Notes: generated by a model not told the origin, from the letters alone. DNA of 64,000 nucleotides from Dactylonectria macrodidyma (GCA_020744425.1 JAGMUV010000034.1:372001-436000); one strand, 5' to 3'. Shown: positions 11,944 through 22,212, counted from the stretch's first letter. Program-made: numbers and translations.

Positions 11944-12936
11944 ATTGCTGTGTGCCCTTGATTGTTACTTAGCCTTGTGAAATTCTTAATCGGCCTCTAA
12001 ATCCGGTCTGTTTCTGCCAGTTCTGTCCTTGTTTGGGGGGCTAGCGAGCATTTTTATTGCACAAAGCACTAAGTAGAGAGAAGTTGAGGTAGAAAGCGTA
12101 ACTTCATAATTAAAACTGTCCCTTTATCAGGAAATATTTGCCGCGTTATGTATCCTGGCCACTGTTAAGATAGACCTAATTTGGCTGGAAGTCCCAAATC
12201 GACTGAAGATGGTAGTTGAAATGCAGACCAAGAGATATCGCAATGTGGGACTACGTCAGCACACCCTCCCTCTCAAGACCTTCGGAAAGCTAAACCTTAT
12301 ACCCTAACTTAAATTCTACTATTGGCGATTGATCTACAGGTCTGCACCCGGGGGTATCTAACGCTCTATGTTGAAAATTTTTGTGCAGGAGCAACGTGAT
12401 ATAGTGTAACCTCACTACCGACTCCTGTTTCCAATAATCTTACAGTGTAAGGGTGGCATATCAGAGTTTTACCTTGGTAATGTGTGATTTACCCCTTTAC
12501 AGTTCGTCTAATTGGTCCTAGATCTGCTGAAGTGTGCTTAACCCGGGATGCTCGAAGCGAGTTAAGAAGGAGGACTCAGTAACCGGGCAAAAAGCTTTGG
12601 ACCGAGGGCCATGGCTAGTCTGAATTCTGTTTCGGGCAGTTATCACGAGTCACTATAGTCGGCTAATTATTTTGTAGCCAAAAGAACATCTTTGCAAGGG
12701 TTTCCCGTTATTAAGAACGAAAGACAAGATCTATGCAAACGGAGTAAGGACACGCCAAATAGCAGTGGTTTCTTGCAAGGCTTGTTATAAGCTTAAAAAT
12801 AGGAGATTGGTTTCACATTAGCCAATTGAGATGCGTTGCTCAAGTCACATATACAGTAGCCCCTCGAATTTTATATCAAGATATCTCAGTTACATTATTT
12901 CGTCCTACATATTTCCATTCTAGAACCTATATTAAA
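11944..12936. other. about 1 kb without a recognised gene
   Basis: No frame with a domain or coding character. Nothing further seen. Confidence 0.4.
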
Positions 12937-13674
12937 TCAATTAACAAGCTTAAATCCATAGTGCCCTATACTCCACTCGGTCCAAAATCCCTCTATTCTA
13001 GGGCATTCCGGTTTGTTGAATGTCTGGTAATGAAATTTACCGTTCCCAAGCTTCAATCTGACAGAACAAACGGTTTCGACGTGTTTTAGTTCGGGTAACG
13101 CAGGGCACAATCCACCGATCAGGTCAGGCCCGATGTCTTGAAGTCTTGCCTCAGGCTCAAAATAGAGAATAGTCGTGCTCAAATGGTCAACAAATTTGAA
13201 TAGTTTTGTTGGGTCCCGTAGCACAACTTCTTCCTCAACATTAAGTGCAGCGATATTGATAACAAGATTGTATTTTTCGCTCCAGATTTCATTGGCTTCT
13301 TCGTTGTATTTGAAATGACTTTGTAGAGACTGGAGAAATAGCTCTTTCGTATACATAATATCTGGATCCTCAACAGGCACAGCAAGAGCAAGAAATTTCG
13401 GATCTTTCGTATTTGCAAAAACGGAATGTAAATCATTTCCAATTAATGCTGGAAGCACCCCCAATTCACTTGCCTTAGTCAACCATGCATCGACTTTAAA
13501 AATGATATCAGTCCATATATTCACGGCAATTGGGCCGAGTTTATGGTACGTAGACTCTTCAATTGGCTTCTCCTTGGCAATTTTTAATGCCCACCTAGCG
13601 CGATTGCGGGCCTTTTTGGATATTAGAATTTGATACAAGCGCCAAACAACGTGATATGCAGTCCAATTTAGCAT
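12937..13674 (-). CDS. hypothetical protein, 245 residues
   Basis: A single uninterrupted frame starts MLNWTAYHVVWRLY and ends FKLVN. The protein is mixed hydrophilic and aromatic-rich, with no signal peptide and no obvious transmembrane helix. Tryptophan and tyrosine are frequent. A basic N-terminal segment (KKARNRARWALKIAKEK, about residues 20-36) could be helical. No family is recognised. Local DNA is more AT-rich than its neighbours. It stands 240 bp from the left edge of the hAT nest. The length of the stop-free frame supports a real gene or a recently silenced one. Confidence 0.5.
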   Translation of the reverse strand: MLNWTAYHVVWRLYQILISKKARNRARWALKIAKEKPIEESTYHKLGPIAVNIWTDIIFKVDAWLTKASELGVLPALIGNDLHSVFANTKDPKFLALAVPVEDPDIMYTKELFLQSLQSHFKYNEEANEIWSEKYNLVINIAALNVEEEVVLRDPTKLFKFVDHLSTTILYFEPEARLQDIGPDLIGGLCPALPELKHVETVCSVRLKLGNGKFHYQTFNKPECPRIEGFWTEWSIGHYGFKLVN

Positions 13675-15438
13675 TTTGAGAATATAAAATGGAAAAACTA
13701 AATGTAGATCTAAAGTACAGTATGTATATATTTATATTTATGTAAAGCTACTTAATTTCACTGCCATATTTTGACTACGGTGGCATTTGAGGATGATTCT
13801 AGTTGTGGATGATTCAAGTCGATACCGGCTATCAAAGGCCACCCCGTCTACCAAGGTATTTCGTACACGGTGTGAGTATTTACGACTAGAATTTGGCCGA
13901 AGGAAAAGCAGCCCAGGCTGGCGGTCCATTCCATTTCCATCCACGCAGCCTCTTGTAGAATGGATGGACGTCCATTTAGGCCCACCTTGAATGGAATGGA
14001 TGGAAATGGACGCTAAGAGTGGGCCCGTGGAATGGATGGACGTGGAAATGGAAATGCGTGGACGCTATAAAGGGACAGTACACGTGATCCTCCCACCCGT
14101 TGCCTCCCGGGCTTCCGCAAAGCTCATTTCAGCTAACAGATCAGTCCCTGGCACCTTGACATCTTCAAGGAGCTTCTCCGTGCTCTTAATATAGCCTCCG
14201 CAAAGCCATGATCTCACCGTCTGTGTCATCCCGATCGTACTAGCGTCCAGCCTGGCCCGATCGTCTCGAACCATTCGACCGCATGTTGAGAAGAGCCTCT
14301 CAACATCAGCAGACATAGGAAGGACAGAGAGCACATCGAGAGCCATTTGTGACAGACGTGGATACTCTTCCCGTCTCTCATACCAATAGCTAATAGGATC
14401 TAGGATATTCTGGTCGGACTTGTGGACGTCACGGAACCAATCGCTGTATTCGTCGCCAACAGCATGTGTAGAACTGCTAGCCGCGTCCTCGGCTTGCAAC
14501 AAGGTAGTCATCGATGAAGGTGGTTGTAATAGATTCGGGGCCTGACGAGATTCTTCACGATACTCGTCAAAGGGGTTCCGATATATGCGCCGCTTCTTCG
14601 TGACCGGCTCCCCGCGTTCTCGATCTCGAGAGATAATTCGCGGCTCGTAGTGAGACCGGTATAGTTCTTCTACAAGGGACTTTGCAGTTTGGATCCAGTC
14701 TGGGCGGTCCGCCCACACGTCCTCGAAATATCCCCAACGATACGCTGGGTGAGGTGCAATGGCGGCATAATAAACCGGCGTCTCGTCAAGCCGCGAGTAG
14801 TACTTGTCAAGCTTTTTCCAACAGAGGTTAATGTTAACCTTGAAGTGCTCGGGATCGGGATATCGATGGGCAGCAGCCTTATATACCTCCATTTTGCCAA
14901 GGAGGTATTCATAGCCAAGCAGGATATCCCACGAACACCCATATGCATCAATGTATCCTTCCTTCCGCTTGCGCTGCTGACCGTCGCCTTCGAGAGTAAT
15001 CAGGACATGTTCGAAGTGTTGAAGGACCTCGTTAAATAAGGAAATAATAGCCCAGTCCTTCTCCTCGATTTTGTTCTCGTCCCTGAGGCAGAACGGCACC
15101 TCGCTGCTTGACTTCTTTCCCCTCAATACCAACCCGTCCCACTCGCTCTTCAGCTCATACCAAAGGTCCTCGAGGAAGTCCTTAAGGAGAAGGGCACGCC
15201 GAATCATATAAAGAGTGGAAATCCAACGGGTAACCACATCAATGATAACATCTAGAGGTTTCTTCCCCCGAACCACCGGATCGTCAGACTTGCTGTACGC
15301 GGTAAGCTGAAGAGACCGGAGGAGATTGGTAAGCGAGTCTGAGCGGTGGATCCAGAGGATGAGGTTATGAAGTTTCCCAACTGGTCCTTTCCGTCTCCAT
15401 AGCTCGTGGGCCTTCGCGTCAAGGGTCTCGTTCCCTTG

Positions 15439-15446
15439 GATATCGT
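15439..15446 (+). repeat. target-site duplication GATATCGT, left copy
   Basis: The octamer immediately before the CAGGGTAGGG terminus is identical to 18350-18357. It proves that the inner hAT inserted into the outer transposase gene. Confidence 0.95.
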
Positions 15447-18349
15447 CAGGGTAGGGAATCAATCCACGACTTCCACGGTATTGATCAATATATTGACTTC
15501 AATCCACGTCAACGTCAATCCACGAGACCTGCTGTTATGTAATCAATCCACCCACCGTTGGGGGCTCGTGGATTGAGATGTGGATTGACGTGGACGCTAG
15601 TCAGGGGTATGGGTGCCCTGATATATTTCGTTAATATTTGCTACGTATCTCTGCGCAACCACTAACAGTTCTAATCAGTCAATACCTCAGACGCGTTCTG
15701 ACACGTCGTGACGCGTTATAACGCCTGAGCCCAAAATGTCTCCTCATTTACCTGATTCATACGGTCAGTGAACCTTCAATCTCGAGATGGCGGACTTCCC
15801 TTTTGACCCTAAACTACCGACCAACAACGACGGGCATACTGAGGTCCCTCGGCCTAGTCTGGATCCGGACCCCGAAGTCCGCCAGCCTTCTACTTGGGCA
15901 CCAACAAGTGATGAGGAGCGGAGGATCTTCCGCGTCTGGAAGGAATTCACGCTGGCCGAGCGCAGCAAAGATACCCTATCATGGGTATGGAATTACGGAG
16001 TCGAGATTCAATCCAAAACATCTCGACGATGGATCTGTATGCCATGTGTGCGCCAGAAGACCCCCACGCCGCAGTCATATGAATCCAAAGGCACCCAAAA
16101 CGCTGAACTCCACCTCTGGAAAGCTCACGGCTACTGGGATCCATCAGGACGACGATCAACACCGTCAGAGAAGAAAGGAGGCAAGAGGGTGCTTGCTTCT
16201 ATTTCGGACTTCATGAGCCTCAAACGCTCCGATCCAAAGGATCAAGCGCTGGCCAATAGCTTGATCAAACGCTTCGATCGAGGAGAGTTCCAGAAGCTCA
16301 TTGTCAACTGGATAGTCGAAAGCCAGCAATCGTTCAAGCAGGTTGAACACCCTCGATTGCAACATATTTTCGAATACCTCAATCCAGCGGTCAAGGTTAC
16401 GAGTGCGCACATTACGGCGAAGACCGTGCACAGACTGGCGGTTCAACAATTCGAGCGATATCATTGCACGGTCCAACAGGTCTTGAAGAGGTCGCCGGGT
16501 CAGATCCACATTGCTTTTGACGGCGCAAGGACTAGGAATCGTCACGCATTATATGGCGTGACGGCTGTCTTCAGAGACCACGAGAATCAGCTCCAAAAAG
16601 TCGTGCTCGGCATTCCGGAGCTGGTAGAACGACATACTGGCGAGAACATTGCCGCCGAGATCCTCGAGATCATTAAGTCGTTTGGCATCGAGGACAAAGT
16701 CGGTTACTTCACTCTCGATAATGCAACAAATAATGACACGGCAATGGCAGAGATTGCAGAAGAGCTGAAGTTCGACCCGGTTCAACGACGCGTTCGATGC
16801 ATGGGACACATCCTTAACCTTGTTGTTAAATCCCTTCTCTTTGGAAAGGATGTTGATGCGTTTGAGAAGTCTCTCGTCAAGGGGGAACCTTTGGCGAGAG
16901 CGACCCATGACGAGTGGATGCGGAAGGGTCCTGTCGGGAAAGCGCACAACTTCGTCGTTTGGGTCCATCGGTCCGACTTACTGACTCAGTTGCTTCGTCA
17001 ACTGCAACAAGACTCATTTGCAGCTTCCGGCGATCCTGAAGGAGGAAAGCAACGGCCAGTTGACGTTGTCCTTGACAACGATACTAGATGGCTATCCCAA
17101 TACTACATGATAAAACGAATGCTTCGCTTGCAGCCCTTCTACGAAGAATTCATCGCCAAAGCCAAGAGGCTATCCAGAGACGCTCGGAAGGGTGAGGGAG
17201 GACAGAAGTTTCCTCCCTGCCTCGAGGAGTCGAGCTTCATCAACGAGAGCGATTGGGCGGTGCTGAGGACGTTTGATGAGATCCTCTCCGACTTTCACGT
17301 CGTTGTGCAAGTACTTCAGGGAGACGGACAGCCGCGATATCGATCGTCTGGAGTTAGGGAAACGTTTGGCTCTATGATCGATGTGCTGGAGGCGTTCGAA
17401 TTCCTACTTGGGAAACTCGAGGACGCAAAATCGCATATTGAGAGTCATCCTGAGCCGGAGCAATTCGGTGTCAATATCAACCTTGGCTGGAAGAAGCTTG
17501 ATAAATATTACAATACTTTGAGGGATTCGCCAGTATACTACACTGCTGCCGCCTTACACCCAGGCCTACGATGGGACTATTTCGATGAGGTTTGGGGTCA
17601 ACAGCATCCGGGTTGGGTCGATGAAGCGAAGGATATCGTGCAACGTCTTTGGGATACGGAATACAGAGACCTACAGATCACAGTCACTTCTCCTGAAGGT
17701 CCGGTTGTAAAGAGGCGAAAGACGACCTTGTCCTCCTTTGATCGGTATCGTAACCGCTACCGTCAAAGCCAACCGTCCGTTGCTCAAGCGGATGAATATA
17801 TCCGCTGGCAGGCCAGTGTGTCTGGGAGCGACAAGGACATCGCAGACCCAGTTGAGTATTGGATTCTCAAGAGGTTTGAGTACCCGAGGCTATCTCGAAT
17901 GGCCCTTGACGTCATGACAGTGCCGGCCATGAGCTCGGAGTGCGAGAGACTGTTCTCTGCCACCGGGTTGATGGCCACGCCCCTCCGAAACCGCTTAGAC
18001 GCTGGGACGATTGGACTAATCCAAACGCTGCGATCTTGGTTACGCGCAGGCATTATCGAAGATGTCGATAACATACTGCTTGACAATACAGCGCTGGAGG
18101 AGTCTGTTGAACGGGCTTGTTCGGATGAATGTGAGGAGTGAGGCAATATACAGGTTGGGCGGTAGCTTCAAAAATTGCCCGAATAGGAAACCCGATTTAT
18201 GTGACAGGGGTCTTCCACGGGTTCAATATTATGGACATCAATCCACGGATAGCCCCGTGGACATCAATCCACGAGCACTCTGCTGAGTAAGCCGTCAATT
18301 CAATCCACAAAGTCGGATATTGACGTGGATGGATTGATTCCCTACCCTG
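15447..18349 (+). mobile_element. complete hAT element with matched TSD
   Basis: The element is 2903 bp with TIR CAGGGTAGGGAATCAATCCA and its inverse, and the 8-bp duplication GATATCGT on both sides. About 150 bp at each end is packed with TCAATCCACG/CGTGGATTGA motifs, likely transposase-binding sites. It encodes one uninterrupted transposase. Perfect ends, perfect TSD and an open frame suggest recent insertion and possible autonomy. Confidence 0.95.
15787..18141 (+). CDS. hAT transposase, intact, 784 residues
   Basis: A single intronless frame. A BED zinc finger lies at about residues 60-120, with C84, C87, H109 and H114 as candidate ligands. The RNase H-like core follows: D245 in HIAFDG and D311 in FTLDN. 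An RKGPVGKAHN block and LDNDTRWLSQ come next. The C-terminal dimerisation domain (about 695-750) includes E720 in ECERLFS as the third acidic residue. The usual Trp after FDG is Ala here (FDGARTRN), an oddity compared with the outer copy. It would bind the subterminal repeats and cut and paste the element. Its closest relative in this window is the outer element's transposase, which is clearly divergent. Start chosen as the first Met; no upstream in-frame coding signal. Confidence 0.93.
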   Translation: MADFPFDPKLPTNNDGHTEVPRPSLDPDPEVRQPSTWAPTSDEERRIFRVWKEFTLAERSKDTLSWVWNYGVEIQSKTSRRWICMPCVRQKTPTPQSYESKGTQNAELHLWKAHGYWDPSGRRSTPSEKKGGKRVLASISDFMSLKRSDPKDQALANSLIKRFDRGEFQKLIVNWIVESQQSFKQVEHPRLQHIFEYLNPAVKVTSAHITAKTVHRLAVQQFERYHCTVQQVLKRSPGQIHIAFDGARTRNRHALYGVTAVFRDHENQLQKVVLGIPELVERHTGENIAAEILEIIKSFGIEDKVGYFTLDNATNNDTAMAEIAEELKFDPVQRRVRCMGHILNLVVKSLLFGKDVDAFEKSLVKGEPLARATHDEWMRKGPVGKAHNFVVWVHRSDLLTQLLRQLQQDSFAASGDPEGGKQRPVDVVLDNDTRWLSQYYMIKRMLRLQPFYEEFIAKAKRLSRDARKGEGGQKFPPCLEESSFINESDWAVLRTFDEILSDFHVVVQVLQGDGQPRYRSSGVRETFGSMIDVLEAFEFLLGKLEDAKSHIESHPEPEQFGVNINLGWKKLDKYYNTLRDSPVYYTAAALHPGLRWDYFDEVWGQQHPGWVDEAKDIVQRLWDTEYRDLQITVTSPEGPVVKRRKTTLSSFDRYRNRYRQSQPSVAQADEYIRWQASVSGSDKDIADPVEYWILKRFEYPRLSRMALDVMTVPAMSSECERLFSATGLMATPLRNRLDAGTIGLIQTLRSWLRAGIIEDVDNILLDNTALEESVERACSDECEE

Positions 18350-18357
18350 GATATCGT
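18350..18357 (+). repeat. target-site duplication GATATCGT, right copy
   Basis: Identical to 15439-15446 and directly after the CCCTACCCTG terminus. Confidence 0.95.
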
Positions 18358-18481
18358 CCTCGAAAGCCTCGGAATTATGGCCAAAAAGAAGTGCCTTAAC
18401 GGCGAGATTGAGGATATGGCCAAAGCAGCGCAATCGCCGAGTATTACCCTCGAAACCGAGCGCCTTCCCAATTTCTTCCAT

Positions 18482-18505
18482 CGCCGTGTCAGATCTGCGC
18501 CGTGT
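18482..18505. repeat. hAT excision footprint in the outer transposase gene
   Basis: The octamer CGCCGTGT occurs twice (18482-18489 and 18498-18505) around the palindromic spacer CAGATCTG. An 8-bp duplication with inverted CAG/CTG terminal remnants is what a hAT element leaves on excision. The net gain of 16 bp breaks the frame exactly between NNDTA and MEEIG, which are adjacent in related transposases. Confidence 0.85.
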
Positions 18506-19098
18506 CGTTATTGCTGGCGTTATCGAGTGTGAAATATCCCACCTTGTGGGTTATGCCGTAGCTTCGAAGGACCTCGACCACGTGGGCGGCGATATTGTCC
18601 CCAGAATGGCGGTCGACAAGCTCAGGAAGGCCAAGCATGAGTTTTTCTGGCTGGCCAAGGGTGTTGAGAAAGTAGCAACAGATTCCATACAAAGCGTGGC
18701 GATTATTGGACCTCCAACCATCGAATGCAATATGAAGTAACCCTGGAGCTGTCGCTAATACTCGCTTGATCTCAGCCTTGTTTTCCTCATACACCTGAAG
18801 AATACGCCTGCGGACGGTATTGTGGGTAATATGCGCTTCGGTTGTCTTCACCAGTGGATTGAGATATTCGAAAGCGGCGCGGAGGTATGGATCTTCACTT
18901 TGTCGGAAAGAAGAGTTGCTGTTGATGATCCACGAGACTACCAAACGCTGGAAGACTTGCCGATCAAAACGGCCAATGATCTGGTTTGCAATCTGCTGCT
19001 CTCGCGCGTCACGGGTATTCAACTTCATCATCTCGGCGATATTCCTCGATGGTGTCTTCTCCTTTGCTTTGCTGGGCGGCTTCCGTCTTCCGGAAGGG

Positions 19099-19723
19099 TC
19101 CCAGACCAGGCTTGTCAACAAATAAATCAAATCAAATTGAGCCTCCGATTTGATTTGATTTGGATACAAAAAGACTCGATTTGATTTGATTTGATTTGAT
19201 TTGGATCGATTTGGATCGATTTGGATATTTGGATAGTCCCACTTTTCCCCACGATGAGATGCATTGATCTGCTCCCACGTCCGCCTGGAGTTGGCCTCTC
19301 TGAGCTGTAACCATCTGCCCTGCGAGACTGATATTGGCTCTGGCTCGGAAGCCATCGCAGGAATTGAAAAGAGATCAATTGCCATTCGCGACAGACGTAG
19401 ATACTTGGCCATTTCCTGTAGTCTCACGTTGCAATGCGCGGCACGCACAAAGGCCAAAAACTAATGGCCAGGTAAATTGGGGAAGTGCGAGCCCAGTTAC
19501 CAAAACAGGCAGGATCTCGGCACAAAAGTGGGGCTGCGAGCCCTCCTGCCACGATCGCTGATTGGACAATGCCTTATCCAAATGAATTCAAATATCCAAA
19601 TAAATCTGGACGGCCCGAATTGATTTAATTTGGATAAATTTTTCCTTGATTTGATTTGATTTGATTTGGATTTATTTGGATTCATTTGAATTCGATTTAT
19701 TTGTTGACAAGCCTGTCCCAGAC
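19099..19723. mobile_element. 609-bp non-autonomous hAT derivative with TSD TCCCAGAC
   Basis: The element proper is 19107-19715, with 22-bp perfect TIRs starting CAGGCTTGTCAACAAATAAA. It is flanked by TCCCAGAC at 19099-19106 and 19716-19723. Both subterminal zones are tandem GATTT/GATTTGATTT repeats (19127-19235, 19560-19695). The centre keeps a short minus-strand piece of a hAT dimerisation domain (LRLSRMAIDLFSIPAM, about 19325-19410). It is therefore a deletion derivative of a larger element, not a MITE of unknown origin. It interrupts the outer transposase just after its zinc finger. Confidence 0.93.
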
Positions 19724-20314
19724 CTTGTGGTCATTCCAGAGATGGATCTCCGCGTTCTGCGTACCGCTTGAGGCCGTCGAATGAGGGTTTGGCCTGCGAC
19801 TGTCAACACAGACCTTGCAAACCCATCGCCGCTTTGTATCGTCATCACTCTTCTCGATATCGTAACCGAATTGCCATATCCACGACGATGTAGGCGCACA
19901 GCGTTGGGATTGCGTGTAGCCAGGGAAGTCTTTCCAAGGGAAGAGGTCCCACGAGTTCTTCTTACCCTCTTGGTCCGGCGGCTCGAGCACCATAGAGCTG
20001 ATAATTGGGCTCTCAGCCATTCTACGCGGTACAGAATGCAGTTGCGAGAATGCAGTTGCATGGAGACGCTCGAACGCGGCACCGTGACGCGAAATGTCCA
20101 CGACCCCATGGCTGTTATGTTCTGTTTAAAGATACCTTAATTTGTATGTAAAAATGCCTGGTATATAGGTACTTGAGATCTCTACCGACCATTACCAAGT
20201 TCGTCCACCCTGAATTACAGGGTACTTTGGGGACTAGGCTAGGAATCCCCCTGCCAGCCCATACCCCTGCTTCCATTTCCACGCATCCATTCCACGGAAC
20301 CCTGGCGTGGACTA

Positions 20315-20862
20315 TCTCCTTGACCTCGAAATTATTACGTTTTTAGCGGACCCACTTTTGACATTCGGTACGTGACCCGTTCAGTGTCATGGCTGGGATA
20401 AACCAACTACGAGTCAGAATAGATTTCGAAAGTGCCTGTATTTCGAGACCTTCGAGGGGTTCGGTCGGCAGGTAGCGCTTCGAAACAGCAGGCTGGCAGG
20501 TCCTGGAGAATCTACCCCTTCACAGAACTCAACCCACTTGAAGGTACATCTCACGAAAACGTGGCTTTTGTGCCTTCTGCTCTTCAAAACGACAAAACAT
20601 GTCACTAAATCAACCACAACTAGTAAAACGACCATCTCAGAAACACTTTGTTATTACGGGGTGCCAAGAATGCGGCGTCGCGTTGTGTAGTAGTAATTCG
20701 AAGAGGAACTGTTAGAATCAAGGAAGGTTGACTTTCACTCGTGTTTGGCTTGTGGTTGTACGTACCTTTTTGTACCGGTGGGTCTATGACAAGGATTATG
20801 GCCCATCTGATTGGCCCCAAGCCTTGTGGCTGAAAAACGTAATAATTTCGAGGTCAAGGAGA
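20315..20862. mobile_element. MITE-like element with 30-bp perfect TIRs and TA target site
   Basis: The segment starting TCTCCTTGACCTCGAAATTA recurs as its perfect inverse at the other end. With the flanking TA (20313-20314 and 20863-20864) the arms are 32 bp each. TA flanks suggest a Tc1/mariner-type MITE of 548 bp. The interior has no credible gene. It abuts the truncated start of the plus-strand FAR1-like relic, so it inserted into or beside that copy. Confidence 0.75.
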
Positions 20863-20864
20863 TA

Positions 20865-21243
20865 AATTTATTATTCGCCGCTCACGCTCATTTTGGCAAG
20901 GCTCTGAGCGACCTACTGTTTTATATGCTTGCAATCGCTGGCGTCAAGGCTGCCAATTTTCAATTCTAGCAAAGGAAGACTCTTACGAATTGTGGCATCT
21001 CAAACATCGCACTGAAACCCGATTTTCTCACCACAACCACGGGCCTCAGCAGCCCCGAGAACCCCCCCGCCAGCAGCCTCAAGAGCCCCAGCAGCCCCAG
21101 CAGCCCGAGCAGCCCCAGCAGCCCCAAGAGCCCGAGCTGCAGGAGCCGCTAGAAAAGAAATTACCTACCTGTAGCAAATGTCATATAGAGGGCCATAGAA
21201 GGGGTGCAAAATGCTGTATTTTGCGTGGTCAAGATAGCCCATA
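20865..21243 (+). pseudogene. older copy of the MULE FAR1-like/zinc-knuckle ORF, 5' truncated
   Basis: From 20865 the frame reads FIIRRS, then YACNRWRQGCQFSILAKED, then HHNHG. A Gln/Pro/Glu-rich repeat follows (QQPQEP units) and then CSKCHIEGHRRGAKCC. This matches the ORF of the 918-bp MULE block by block, including the FAR1-type Cys, Cys and HxH ligands and the terminal knuckle. The first 40 or so residues are missing, cut at the MITE boundary. The linker repeat has a different unit from the younger copy (CAGCCC-type rather than 12-bp GCTGGTCCTGAA), so linkers have diverged while both zinc modules stayed recognisable. Confidence 0.75.
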
Positions 21244-21454
21244 AATACAGGGCCCTTAGGGCACTTAGGGAGGGGATTTATAGTGGGCGACTGATACATG
21301 GGCATCCCCGTACACGCGCATCCCCCCTGCTTAGTCAGCAACACATACTATGATTGGCTTATGGACGTGGGTCAGCAACACCACTAGAATTGGGCAACAT
21401 CCACTGTAATTAAGTAATACTACTGAATAGATGTAATTTTCCTCCAGTCTGTAA

Positions 21455-22042
21455 CTAAGGGCTGCTTTTATATTTTAATGCGCATAATTTTGCACCTCTT
21501 CTATGGCCTACTATATGACACTTGCTGCATGTAGGTAGTCTTTTTGCTTCTAAAGGCTGGTCCTGAAGCTGGTCCTGAAGCTGGTCCTGAAGCTGGTCCT
21601 GAAGCTGGTCCTGAAGCTGGTCCTGAAGCTGGTCCTGAAGCTGGTCCTGAAGCTGGTCCTGAAGCTGGTCCTGAAGCTGATCTTGAGGTTGGTCTTGAGG
21701 CTGGTCTCGAGGTTGGTCTTGAGGCTCGTCCTGAGTCGATTTAGGTCGGCCTAGCTCGTGATTGTGTTGAGAAAACCGGGTTTCCATACGGTATTTAAGA
21801 AGCCAATATTCATACCATTCTTCCTTTGCCAGTACTGAGAATTGGCAACCAGAGCGGAATCGATTGCATGAGTATGTAACTGTACGCCGACCAGAATTGC
21901 CAACAGCTGACCGTCTGATAATAAATCTGAATCCTCGAACTGCTGCCCATATACTGATATCCATAAATAAATCTTCTTGCGACTTATAGAGGCCATAAGG
22001 AGGAAGGTTATTATGAATAGAAGGTGCTGGATTGGAATCCAT
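21455..22042 (-). CDS. FAR1-like DNA-binding plus zinc-knuckle protein of a small MULE
   Basis: The 195-residue protein has three parts. Residues 25-98 look like a FAR1/WRKY-GCM1-type zinc domain: FRFIIRRS, C59, C66, then QHNHE with H93 and H95. Residues about 104-163 are a low-complexity linker of QDQL/QDQP repeats. Residues 172-187 are a knuckle, CSKC-x4-H-x6-C, slightly longer than the classical CX2CX4HX4C. FAR1 domains and knuckles occur at the ends of Mutator transposases; the catalytic middle is absent here and replaced by the repeat linker. It may bind its own TIRs or regulate relatives in trans; that is inference. Start is the first Met, 62 bp inside the right TIR. Confidence 0.75.
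   Translation of the reverse strand: MDSNPAPSIHNNLPPYGLYKSQEDLFMDISIWAAVRGFRFIIRRSAVGNSGRRTVTYSCNRFRSGCQFSVLAKEEWYEYWLLKYRMETRFSQHNHELGRPKSTQDEPQDQPRDQPQDQPQDQLQDQLQDQLQDQLQDQLQDQLQDQLQDQLQDQLQDQLQDQPLEAKRLPTCSKCHIVGHRRGAKLCALKYKSSP
21556..21733. repeat. 12-bp tandem repeat encoding the QDQL linker
   Basis: About ten near-perfect GCTGGTCCTGAA units are followed by five degenerate ones (GTTGGTCTTGAG type). The unit length is a multiple of three, so copy-number changes keep the ORF open. Confidence 0.9.
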
Positions 22043-22212
22043 TGTGTTATGATCCTTGAGATGGAGGAATTATAGGGCAGTCAGCGGAAAGGAGGAAAAT
22101 TCCAGTGGTGTTGCTGACCCACGTCCATAAGCCAATCATAGTATGTGTTGCTGACTAAGCAGGGGGGATGCGCGTGTACGGGGATGCCCATGTATCAGTC
22201 GCCTTTATAGTG

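Larger units (their letters stand above)
14065..20101 (-). pseudogene. hAT transposase of the outer element, split by insertions
   Basis: Coding blocks on the minus strand run 20101 to 19724, 19098 to 18358 and 15438 to 14065. Together they give a full hAT transposase order. First comes a BED zinc finger (CKVC then HLWNDH, C-x2-C and H-x4-H). Then come the first Asp (HIAFDGW), the second Asp (GYFTLDN), an RKGPVGKLHN block, and the C-terminal dimerisation region with SADVERLFS carrying the catalytic Glu. The 609-bp element interrupts just after the zinc finger, the 2.9-kb hAT interrupts after FEDDIQG, and a 16-bp footprint shifts the frame at 18482-18505. The pieces otherwise stay open, so decay came mainly from transposition rather than point mutation. 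Confidence 0.88.
21277..22212. mobile_element. 918-bp Mutator-like element with 100-bp perfect TIRs and 9-bp TSD
   Basis: The element proper spans 21286-22203. The arms 21286-21385 and 22104-22203 are perfect inverted repeats of 100 bp starting GGCGACTGATACATGG. They are flanked by the 9-bp duplication TTTATAGTG (21277-21285 and 22204-22212). Long TIRs with a 9-bp TSD are the hallmark of Mutator-like elements. The interior encodes a single small protein on the minus strand and no transposase. The element sits inside an older relative whose diverged right TIR follows at 22213-22270. Confidence 0.92.
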
